A stretch of DNA of 24,377 nt, taken from assembly GCA_017545095.1 (NCBI GenBank), contig JAFYCU010000133.1, positions 1 to 24,377 on the forward strand, in the 5' to 3' direction. The notes under the pieces were generated by a model, which had not been told where the DNA came from, did no database searches, and was given only the letters and a program-made list of their open reading frames with translations. A program made the position numbers and the translations under genes. This document shows, piece by piece, positions 7,067-13,856 of the stretch (positions are counted from its first letter, which is position 1; each line of letters starts with the position of its first letter). Source of the DNA: Muribaculaceae bacterium (GTDB taxonomy: Bacteria > Bacteroidota > Bacteroidia > Bacteroidales > Muribaculaceae).

Positions 7067-8002
7067 ATGATGCTGATGCTTGCTTTGTTGATGTGTGCTT
7101 TGATGCTGGGTGTGGCCGTGTGGCGCGTGTGGACCGATGGTGGCTGGCATGCGTGGGGCGTGTTGGCTGTAGTGGGGTGCTATGCCACGGTGTTTGTGAT
7201 GGGTGTGCTGCGCTATTGTGGCGTGTTGGCGCCGGTGGACGATGGTCTCACAACGCAGTCGATGAGTTATGTGCCGCAATTCCTGAGCGGACAGCTGGTC
7301 TCGGTGGTAGGTGGGGTTTTTGTGTTGCTTCATGCCTTTGTGGCCTGGGCCGTGTGGAGTCGCATGGGCTGGATCCGTTTTGTGGCATGCATCGTGGGCG
7401 GTTTCCTTGTGGCCGGTGTGGCATTGGGGATGCTGGCTGGCTCTACGCCTTTATTCACCGAGCACGGCATGGGAGGATTGATGGCCCCGGTCTATTCGTT
7501 GTTCGGCCTGTGTTGTGCCACGATGGCCGTGACGGGATGGGCCTTGGGTCTGACCTATGCCGAGTTTTGTGTGCTGGGCAACAACTGGTTGCAGTTGGGG
7601 CTGGTGGTGGCTTCGGCGCTGTGGGTGTTGTGGCAGTGGGTGCGCAGCATGCGCGAGCATCCGTCGCGCATCGGTGCTGTTGGCATTGCCGTTGCGGCAC
7701 TCCTCGCCCTGGCCTATGTTGCGCTTTATGTGGCCATGTTCCGGCATTATCCGCTGTCGCTCAACGCCGCTTTCCATGCCTGCGTGAGCGACCTCTACGG
7801 CCTGGCGGACATGTGGGGTACCAGCTACTATGTGGTGAACATCCTCATTTATATCATTGCATTTCTTGGAGCCTTGTGCGCCAATGCGGCGACCATTGCA
7901 TTGCTGCGCAACCCGTCGCGACGTGTGGCGGCCTTGGTGCTGGTGGTGCTGCATCTGGCCGTGTTTGCCGTGGTGTGGCTTCGCTGGCCAGCGATTATCT
8001 GA
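7067..8002 (+). CDS. Polytopic membrane protein of unknown function
   Basis: A 311-residue inner-membrane protein with about nine hydrophobic segments, roughly at residues 1-19, 30-50, 79-97, 102-122, 133-160, 173-193, 203-226, 253-280 and 287-308. There is no signal peptide distinct from the first helix, no soluble domain and no motif I recognise. It is rich in Trp and Val, and short charged loops (SMREHPSR, RNPSRR) suggest its topology. An AGGA four bases before the ATG at 7067 is one of the few Shine-Dalgarno-like sites here; the ATG at 7070 is an alternative start. It converges with the MFS gene, the stops being 9 bases apart. Transport or redox roles are possible but unsupported. Confidence 0.75.
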   Translation: MMLMLALLMCALMLGVAVWRVWTDGGWHAWGVLAVVGCYATVFVMGVLRYCGVLAPVDDGLTTQSMSYVPQFLSGQLVSVVGGVFVLLHAFVAWAVWSRMGWIRFVACIVGGFLVAGVALGMLAGSTPLFTEHGMGGLMAPVYSLFGLCCATMAVTGWALGLTYAEFCVLGNNWLQLGLVVASALWVLWQWVRSMREHPSRIGAVGIAVAALLALAYVALYVAMFRHYPLSLNAAFHACVSDLYGLADMWGTSYYVVNILIYIIAFLGALCANAATIALLRNPSRRVAALVLVVLHLAVFAVVWLRWPAII

Positions 8003-8011
8003 TCGTGATAT

Positions 8012-9385
8012 TCAGTCCAGACCGTAATGCCGCTTGCTGTCGACAACGCGAAGCGCGATGGCAACTACTATGGCGGCGATGCCGATGGCGGTGAAAATCC
8101 ACAGCGCTGCAGTGTAATCGACTGAGCCATCCGAAGCGGTGTGGCTCTGGAGCACGCGGCCGATGACGATGGGGATGAGCATCAGGCCTATGTTCTGAAT
8201 GTAGTAGATGATGCTGTAGGCTGTGCCGAGCTGCTTCATGGGCACGATGCGCGGCACGGCAGGCCAGAGCACTGCGGGCAGAAGAGAGAACGCCACGCCC
8301 AGCACGAGCATCAGCCCCACCGCCAGCAGACTTGACCCGGTGGGCAGGGCGAACACCATGAGCACAACGGTGAGCATCACCGTACCGATGATCATGATCG
8401 AGGCCCCATGGCCCACGCGGTCGTACATCGCTCCGAACAGCGGGGTGAGCACGATGCTGGTAAACGGCAGTATGGCAGGTATGGTGCCGGCCAGGTCGGG
8501 CGACACGCCATATTTCGAAATCATCAGTTTGGTGGCAAAGTCGAGGAAGGGGTAGAGAGCCGAGTAGTAGAGCATGCACAGCAATGTGATGAGCCAGAAG
8601 CCGGGGTTGCGCATGGTGAGCTTGAGGTCGGCAAAGTGGAATTTCTCATCATCGCTGGAGGTGTTGTCGTTTCCCGCGCTGTGGCGGTCGAGCCGGGCAT
8701 CCATGGTGCAGTAGAATAGATAGGCCACCAGTCCCACGCCCACGGCGAGGAGCCCCACAAGTATGGGTGTGGCGATGCTCATGTGTCGCGCCAGTGCCGG
8801 GCTGCCAGCCAAAGCCAAGGCTGTGCCCAGGCGTGCCAGGGCCACCTGTATGCCCATCGCCAATGCCATCTCCTTGCCGGTGAACCACTTGACGATGACC
8901 TTCGACACGGTGATGCCGCACAGCTCATAACCGATGCCGAAGATGGCAAACCCCAGCGAAGCCAGCAGCACCTGGTGCTTGACCGGCGTGCCGTTGAGCC
9001 CCAGCAGCGGGAAAGTGACCGCACTCACGGGCTCGGGCGAGCACACAGCGATGGCGTAGTAGTCGATGCCGGTGCCCACAAGCATAAGCACACACGACAA
9101 CGTGCCGGCAAAGCGCACGCCCGTGCGGTCGAGGATCACTCCGCCCACAAAGAGCATGAGCAGGAACACGTTGAAGAATCCTCGTGACCCGGCAAACAGA
9201 CCGAACTCGCCGCTCGTCCATCCCATGCCACCCTGGCTCACCGGCAGTTCGAGCAGGTATTGGAGCGGCGACATCTGCTTGGCCACCACATAGCCGGTCA
9301 TCATCGTGAAGGCCACAATCATGAGCACTATCCATCGTGCTGTGGCCGACTGGTCGAGTCGTTGTGCAAGCGTGTTGTTCATCAT
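8012..9385 (-). CDS. Major facilitator superfamily transporter
   Basis: A 457-residue inner-membrane transporter with about twelve hydrophobic segments in two halves, separated by a hydrophilic loop (YCTMDARLDRHSAGNDNTSSDDEKFHF, roughly residues 228-254). The loop after the second helix, GGVILDRTGVRFAG, and its counterpart GAMYDRVGHGAS in the second half match the MFS motif-A pattern G-x-x-x-D-R-x-G. The substrate is not readable; the overall pattern resembles Bacteroidota MFS proteins of the nitrate/oxalate-formate-like groups, which is only a loose impression. The start may be the ATG at 9385 or 9382. A TAATTTTG box at 9569-9576 on the same strand may drive it through a long leader. It is convergent with the membrane protein at 7067-8002. 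Confidence 0.88.
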   Translation of the reverse strand: MMNNTLAQRLDQSATARWIVLMIVAFTMMTGYVVAKQMSPLQYLLELPVSQGGMGWTSGEFGLFAGSRGFFNVFLLMLFVGGVILDRTGVRFAGTLSCVLMLVGTGIDYYAIAVCSPEPVSAVTFPLLGLNGTPVKHQVLLASLGFAIFGIGYELCGITVSKVIVKWFTGKEMALAMGIQVALARLGTALALAGSPALARHMSIATPILVGLLAVGVGLVAYLFYCTMDARLDRHSAGNDNTSSDDEKFHFADLKLTMRNPGFWLITLLCMLYYSALYPFLDFATKLMISKYGVSPDLAGTIPAILPFTSIVLTPLFGAMYDRVGHGASIMIIGTVMLTVVLMVFALPTGSSLLAVGLMLVLGVAFSLLPAVLWPAVPRIVPMKQLGTAYSIIYYIQNIGLMLIPIVIGRVLQSHTASDGSVDYTAALWIFTAIGIAAIVVAIALRVVDSKRHYGLD

Positions 9386-9568
9386 CTATTCGTTTCGATG
9401 CTTTTAGAGGAATTTGTATTGGGCTTTCATGAGTGGTGCAACGCAGGCTACGGTCATGTGCGTCGGCCACGCTAACAATCGTTGTGGAATGGCATAATCG
9501 GCTGTGAAACGGCTGCCAATGAGTTGTTAGGGATGCGGTGAACTCATAAAAGTGAAATTTTTCTGCCG

Positions 9569-9576
9569 CAAAATTA
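9569..9576 (-). promoter_or_regulatory. Possible -7 box for the MFS gene
   Basis: TAATTTTG on the minus strand fits TAnnTTTG, but no TTTG is found at the proper distance upstream. It would give a leader of about 180 bases before the MFS start. Confidence 0.35.
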
Positions 9577-9598
9577 CAAACAATTCAAGGATTATGCC

Positions 9599-9606
9599 TA
9601 CTTTTG
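9599..9606 (+). promoter_or_regulatory. -7 box for the NUDIX-HAD genes
   Basis: TACTTTTG fits TAnnTTTG and ends 14 bases before the ATG at 9621, so the mRNA would have a leader of under ten bases. No clear -33 TTTG is seen. Confidence 0.5.
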
Positions 9607-9620
9607 TAGCGTAAAAAACT

Positions 9621-10076
9621 ATGGTGTCGCGAAAACACTATGACGTGGTGGCTGCCGTGGTTGAACATGGTGGTCGGGTGCTATGCTTGCGCAAGGGCAC
9701 CACTCGTTATGCCTACACGAGTCATCGCTGGGAATTTCCCGGTGGCAAGGTGGAGGCGGGCGAGATGCCTGAGCAAGCATTGCAGCGTGAGTTGCGCGAG
9801 GAACTCTGCATCCACGTGGAGGTGTTGGGCCACTTGGTGACGGTGGAGCACGACTATCCCGACTTCAGCATCACGCTGCGTGCCTATCGCTGCTCATCCA
9901 CCTCTGGCGAGGTTCGCTTGCTCGAGCACGAGGCCATGCAGTGGTTGTGCCCATCGCAGTTGCCCACCCTTGACTGGTGTGCGGCCGATGTGCCCATTGC
10001 CCAGGCATTGGCGCGTGAAGCTGAAAAGTTGACCCATAAAACGATGAACGAAGATGAAACGACTTGTGATATTTGA
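9621..10076 (+). CDS. NUDIX hydrolase, MutT-like
   Basis: A 151-residue pyrophosphohydrolase. The Nudix box is complete at residues 42-64: GKVEAGE, then REL and EE (R56, E57, E60, E61), with the late Gly replaced by Cys63. The lead-in YTSHRWEFPGGK is typical of MutT-type 8-oxo-dGTP diphosphatases, which clean the nucleotide pool. That substrate is inference from similarity. The C-terminal WLCPSQLPTLDW...ADVPIAQAL also matches the MutT layout. The gene overlaps the following HAD phosphatase gene by 23 bases (10054-10076), so the two are likely translationally coupled. Confidence 0.88.
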   Translation: MVSRKHYDVVAAVVEHGGRVLCLRKGTTRYAYTSHRWEFPGGKVEAGEMPEQALQRELREELCIHVEVLGHLVTVEHDYPDFSITLRAYRCSSTSGEVRLLEHEAMQWLCPSQLPTLDWCAADVPIAQALAREAEKLTHKTMNEDETTCDI

Positions 10077-10713
10077 CCTTGATGGCACGTTGCTCAATAC
10101 GATAGAGGACTTGGGCCACGCCGCCAATCATGCGCTGGAGAAGAACGGCTTTCCCACACACACGATAGCGAGTTACCGCTTTTTCGTGGGCAATGGGGTG
10201 AAGCGCCTCATCACGCGTGTGTTACCCGAAGAACACCGCACCGAAGACACGATGTCGGTCATCCTCAGGGATTTCAAGGCCTATTACAACGAACATAGTT
10301 GCGACTTCACCAAGCCGTATAACGGCATCATGGAGCTGCTTCAGGACCTACATGACAAGGGCGTGCGCGTGGCTGTGGCGTCGAACAAATACCAGCAGGC
10401 CACCGAGGCCATCATCGCCCATTATTTTCCCGAGGTGGAGTTTGTGGCCGTGGAAGGCCAGCGCGATGGCGTGAACGTGAAACCCGACCCGTCGGTGGTT
10501 TTCGCCATCCTGGCCCAGGCACGTGTGCCCAAGGCCGAAGTGCTCTATGTGGGCGATTCGGGGGTGGATATGGAAACCGCGCGGCGTGCCTGCATCGACT
10601 CGGTGGGGGTGACGTGGGGCTTCAGACCCGAGAAGGAGTTGGTGGAATACCATGCGGGGCATGTGATTCACAAGCCAATCGACATACTCGACCTCATCGA
10701 CAATGAGCGTTGA
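10054..10713 (+). CDS. HAD-superfamily phosphatase, phosphoglycolate phosphatase-like
   Basis: A 219-residue cytoplasmic HAD hydrolase. Motif I is FDLDGTLLNT (7-16) with nucleophile D8 and acid/base D10. Motif II lies in VAVASNKYQQA, motif III is the Lys in VKPDPSVV, and motif IV is VGDSGVDMETA. An alpha-helical cap sits between motifs I and II. The pattern is that of Gph/PGPase-type enzymes, which dephosphorylate 2-phosphoglycolate, though other small phosphates are possible. The ATG at 10054 lies inside the end of the NUDIX gene in another frame. Together the pair may serve nucleotide or metabolite repair. Confidence 0.88.
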   Translation: MKRLVIFDLDGTLLNTIEDLGHAANHALEKNGFPTHTIASYRFFVGNGVKRLITRVLPEEHRTEDTMSVILRDFKAYYNEHSCDFTKPYNGIMELLQDLHDKGVRVAVASNKYQQATEAIIAHYFPEVEFVAVEGQRDGVNVKPDPSVVFAILAQARVPKAEVLYVGDSGVDMETARRACIDSVGVTWGFRPEKELVEYHAGHVIHKPIDILDLIDNER

Positions 10714-10781
10714 GTTTGTTATCATCGTAGATTCTGAGTTAGAGTTGTTAATGTAAGAATTAAATAAAAGTATTGAATCAT

Positions 10782-12281
10782 ATGGTGAATAATTACCACT
10801 TTGCACGTTTGAAAACTAAGTCTGTTAAATGGTGCCTTTCGGCTTTGCTGCTTGCCACTTGTGTCCTCGATGCCTCATCGGCCGAGCGGATGGTGGGCAT
10901 GGGTGTGGAGAAAGACTCAATACCTTTCAGCCAGGTGATAGCCTGCGGTTTGCCTGTGCTCGACATTGCCACTGTCGATGGCGAGTGGCCCGATGGTGAG
11001 TATGTGCGTGCTCCGTCGGGATATTCGGGCAAGAGCATCATCAATGCCACCAATGTGCCAGGGCGAATGAAGCTCTATGAGCAAGGGGTGGTGACCTTCG
11101 ACACAGGCGACTTTCTCGACGGTGTGAGGGGCATGAAAATCAAAATCCGAGGCAACTCATCGGCTTTTGGCGATAAGAAACCTTATAAGCTCACGCTGCA
11201 ACAGAAGGCCGACCTCATGTTTCGCAACAATCCCAGCTATCGCGACAAAGACTGGCTGCTCATTCGCGACGATATGCTCAAAACCATGCAGGGCTTTGAA
11301 ATCAATCGTCTGCTGGGCATGGCGTGGACACCAGCCTACCGATATGTGAACGTGGTTATCAACGATGACTATCAGGGCATTTACATGCTGGTGGAGTCGG
11401 TGAAGCGCAATGTGAGTTGCCGCCTGTCGGTGGCCAAAGACGGTTTTATCGTGGAGCACGACACTTACTGGTGGACCGAGAGTTATCATGTGATCTCGCA
11501 CATGTATCAAGGTCGGCACTACACCTTCAAGTATCCCGATGCCGACGAACTCACGCGAGCCGACAAGACGTTTATCAAGGAGCGGCTTGATGCTTATGAA
11601 ACCTCGATCAACAATGGCACCTATCCCGAGTATCTCGATGTGATGTCGATGGCCAAGTGGTGCCTGGGGCAGGACCTTCTGGCCACAAGCGATGCCGGTG
11701 GCGTGAACCGGTTCTACACCCTCAACGACCGCCAACCGGGCACCTTGTTGGTGGTGCCGCTGATGTGGGATTTCGACTCGGCCGAGTTTAACGAGGGGCG
11801 CTGGTCAAGGCCGCATCTGGTGCTGATGGGCATGTTCTTCAATAATGTGAACCGCGCTTTTGTAGATGCCTATGTGAGTGCCTGGCAGGAGGTGAGTCCG
11901 GGACTGCCCACTAAGATGATGTCGCTCTTTGCCAACTTCACCTTAACACCCGAAGGTAAAGGATTTGCAGCCTCTATCGACTTGAACAACCTGCGCTGGG
12001 ACACCCAGTTCCTGTCGGGTGTGAATCTGAGCGACCGCGGCTTCTGGTTCTATAGCCGTGTGGCATGGCTCGAAAAAGCCATCGGCAAACTCAACCCTCC
12101 CTATGATGTCGACATCAATGGCGTGGTTGATGTGAGCGACCTGAACCAACTGATCAACATGATGATTCACAAAGTGCCCACCAACCTGCGCGTGGCCGAT
12201 TTCAACCACGATGGAGACGTCGACACCGACGACATGAACATCCTGGTGAATGTGCTGATCAGGAAATTGGCCGACAGTTAA
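10782..12281 (+). CDS. Secreted CotH kinase-like protein with C-terminal dockerin-like domain
   Basis: A 499-residue exported protein. The N-terminus is a signal peptide with a basic start and the core WCLSALLLATCVLDASSA. The CotH domain follows: MKIKIRGNSSA (118-128), KPYKLTL (133-139), WLLIRDDMLKTMQGFEINRLLGM, YQGIYMLVESVKR (197-209) and the metal-site-like MWDFDSAEF (328-336). CotH proteins are atypical kinases, best known from spore coats; the substrate here is unknown. Residues about 440-495 hold two Ca-binding-type repeats (DVDINGVVDVSDLNQLIN and DFNHDGDVDTDDMNILVN), a dockerin-type I-like tail. The ATG at 10782 is preferred to a TTG nine bases upstream. Its stop overlaps that of the convergent thioesterase gene. 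Confidence 0.87.
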   Translation: MVNNYHFARLKTKSVKWCLSALLLATCVLDASSAERMVGMGVEKDSIPFSQVIACGLPVLDIATVDGEWPDGEYVRAPSGYSGKSIINATNVPGRMKLYEQGVVTFDTGDFLDGVRGMKIKIRGNSSAFGDKKPYKLTLQQKADLMFRNNPSYRDKDWLLIRDDMLKTMQGFEINRLLGMAWTPAYRYVNVVINDDYQGIYMLVESVKRNVSCRLSVAKDGFIVEHDTYWWTESYHVISHMYQGRHYTFKYPDADELTRADKTFIKERLDAYETSINNGTYPEYLDVMSMAKWCLGQDLLATSDAGGVNRFYTLNDRQPGTLLVVPLMWDFDSAEFNEGRWSRPHLVLMGMFFNNVNRAFVDAYVSAWQEVSPGLPTKMMSLFANFTLTPEGKGFAASIDLNNLRWDTQFLSGVNLSDRGFWFYSRVAWLEKAIGKLNPPYDVDINGVVDVSDLNQLINMMIHKVPTNLRVADFNHDGDVDTDDMNILVNVLIRKLADS

Positions 12282-12643
12282 CAGCGTTCGAGAAAACGTT
12301 TCGCGTCGACGATGTAGCGCGTGTGCGTGGCTTCGCCCACCGCGAGGCCGTCTTGCCGTGCGGTGATGGTGAATGTGAGGCGTTTGCCGTCACGGCTGTC
12401 GAGCGTGGCTACGGCTTCGATGGTGCTGCCGATGGGGGAGGGCTTCAGGTGCTTGACGCTGATGCTGGCTCCCACGGTGGTTTGTTCTGGAGCAAGCAAA
12501 CTCCGCGCCGCCAGCATGGCGGCGTTCTCCATCAGGGCCACGAGAGCCGGTGTGGCCAGCACGGGCAGGTCGCCCGAACCCATTGCAGCCGCCGTGTGCC
12601 GCTCTTCCACGGTCAAGCAGCTGGTGTGGCTGGTGACGGTCAT
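12278..12643 (-). CDS. FlK-like hotdog-fold acyl-CoA thioesterase
   Basis: A 121-residue hotdog protein of the fluoroacetyl-CoA thioesterase-like group. The catalytic Thr/Glu/His set of FlK (T42, E50, H76) has counterparts T31 in ATPALVALMENAA, E39 in the same helix and H65 in SVKHLKPSP, with exactly the same spacing of 8 and 26 residues. It should hydrolyse an acyl-CoA in the cytoplasm. Fluoroacetyl-CoA is not expected as substrate here; general small acyl-CoA clearance is more likely. The start ATG overlaps the stop of the upstream FMN-binding gene by 4 bases (12640-12643), indicating coupling. The 3' end overlaps the convergent CotH gene by 4 bases. Confidence 0.82.
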   Translation of the reverse strand: MTVTSHTSCLTVEERHTAAAMGSGDLPVLATPALVALMENAAMLAARSLLAPEQTTVGASISVKHLKPSPIGSTIEAVATLDSRDGKRLTFTITARQDGLAVGEATHTRYIVDAKRFLERC

Positions 12644-13068
12644 TTCTTTTTCTTTCCTCCCTTTCCCTTGTTGCTGGCCGCTTGTTCCAAGCCAAGCTGG
12701 ATGTTCTTGATGATGGCCTCGCTCGAATAGGTGGCTCCCGTCACGGCATCTACGCGCAGCTGGCGCGCCTCGGCCACGGTCTTGCCCTCGTATTGGGGGA
12801 AGATTTTGGCCGCTGCGCGTTTGAAGTATTGCGGGGTCTCGTCGTTGGGCAGTGCCTCGATGCGCACAATGCGCCCGCCCTCAATGTGGATGTTGAGCGG
12901 GGTGGTGCCGTTGTAGCCATATATCTTCTTCCCAAGTTCTCCGGTGTAAATCACCTGCGTTTGGCCCGCTTTGGGAGTGGTTGCCTTTTTCTTGTTCTTT
13001 CCCTGCATGGGAGCCACGGCCACTGCGGCCAATAGCACGAGGGCAAGGATGGTTCTTAATTGTTTCAT
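12640..13068 (-). CDS. Exported FMN-binding domain protein
   Basis: A 142-residue protein with a signal peptide (MKQLRTILALVLLAAVAVAP) and one FMN-binding domain. The flavinylation motif DAVTGATYSS is at 107-116; in this family ApbE links FMN covalently to the Thr or Ser of such a motif, here probably T113. The mature protein is basic at both ends (GKNKKK after the signal and KGKGGKKKK at the C-terminus). It should carry electrons outside the cytoplasm, as in extracellular flavin-based electron transfer, but no ApbE or partner is in view. A TAAGTTTG box (13097-13104) lies about 30 bases upstream. It is followed with overlap by the thioesterase gene. Confidence 0.88.
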   Translation of the reverse strand: MKQLRTILALVLLAAVAVAPMQGKNKKKATTPKAGQTQVIYTGELGKKIYGYNGTTPLNIHIEGGRIVRIEALPNDETPQYFKRAAAKIFPQYEGKTVAEARQLRVDAVTGATYSSEAIIKNIQLGLEQAASNKGKGGKKKK

Positions 13069-13096
13069 GCGGTGCTGTTGTTCAATAATTATTTCG

Positions 13097-13104
13097 CAAA
13101 CTTA
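13097..13104 (-). promoter_or_regulatory. -7 box of the FMN-binding protein gene
   Basis: TAAGTTTG on the minus strand matches TAnnTTTG and lies 28 bases upstream of the ATG at 13068. No clear -33 TTTG is found. Confidence 0.55.
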
Positions 13105-13192
13105 CGACTTTTAGATGAGCTGTGGAGTCTTTCGTTTAAACTTAAAAATAAAAAAAATATTAAAAACTTTTTATTAATACGCATTTTTGACG

Positions 13193-13200
13193 TACCTTTG
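13193..13200 (+). promoter_or_regulatory. -7 box of the tsaC operon
   Basis: TACCTTTG, an exact TAnnTTTG match, with a T-rich stretch (13168-13172) at the -33 distance instead of a clean TTTG. The leader to the ATG at 13269 would be about 60 bases and contains a hairpin. Confidence 0.6.
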
Positions 13201-13211
13201 TTTGTTCGATT

Positions 13212-13249
13212 GGTCTCATGTCGCAGTCGGTGTTGACTGCCGCCAGACC
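13212..13249 (+). other. Hairpin in the tsaC leader
   Basis: GCAGTC (13223-13228) and GACTGC (13235-13240) form a 6-bp stem with a 6-base loop. GGTCT (13212-13216) and AGACC (13245-13249) can close an outer helix. The structure ends 19 bases before the tsaC ATG and lacks a T-run, so it may affect translation or mRNA stability rather than end transcription. Confidence 0.45.
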
Positions 13250-13268
13250 GAGTCAAAATGTTTAGCTA

Positions 13269-13853
13269 ATGAGTAACAACAAAATACCATCTTATCAAGC
13301 CGATATCGAAGCCTGTGTGGAGGTGCTGCGCAATGGTGGGTTGATACTCTATCCCACCGACACCATTTGGGGCATTGGCTGCGATGCCACCAATTCGGCC
13401 GCGGTGCGCAAGGTGTACGCCCTCAAGCACCGCGACGACAGCAAGGCGATGCTCGTGCTGATCGACAGTGCCGACCATATCGACCACTATGTGGTGGATG
13501 TGCCTTATATGGCGCAGGAACTGATGGATGTGGCGGTGAAACCCCTCACCATCATCTATGAAGGGGCCTATAATCTTGCTCCCGAATTGCTGGGCGAACA
13601 CGACAGTGTGGGCATCCGCGTGCCGGCCGACCGATTTTGCCGCGAGTTGTGTGCGCGGTTCGGCCGACCCATTGTATCGACCTCGGCTAATGTGAGCGGA
13701 ATGCCCAATCCGGCTTGTTTTGCCCAGGTGGATGCCGCGATCAGGCAAGGGGTAGACTATGTGGTGAGCTATCGGCAGGACGATGCCACGGCACACACGG
13801 CCTCGAATGTGATTCTGCTGCGAGGCGACGGTACATTCAAAATCATTAGGTGA
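13269..13853 (+). CDS. tsaC: L-threonylcarbamoyladenylate synthase (Sua5/YrdC family)
   Basis: A 194-residue cytoplasmic enzyme making threonylcarbamoyl-AMP from threonine, bicarbonate and ATP, the first step of t6A37 modification of ANN-decoding tRNAs. Family signatures include LILYPTDTIWGIGCDATN near residues 25-42, VYALKHRDDSKAM with the basic KhRddsK motif, SVGIRVPADRF, and RPIVSTSANVSGMPNP. The length suits the short TsaC/YrdC form without the extra Sua5 domain. A promoter-like box lies about 70 bases upstream. Its TGA is 3 bases from the next ATG, so it heads a likely operon with the sugar transferase, ClC and UvrA-like genes. Confidence 0.93.
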   Translation: MSNNKIPSYQADIEACVEVLRNGGLILYPTDTIWGIGCDATNSAAVRKVYALKHRDDSKAMLVLIDSADHIDHYVVDVPYMAQELMDVAVKPLTIIYEGAYNLAPELLGEHDSVGIRVPADRFCRELCARFGRPIVSTSANVSGMPNPACFAQVDAAIRQGVDYVVSYRQDDATAHTASNVILLRGDGTFKIIR

Positions 13854-13856
13854 GCC

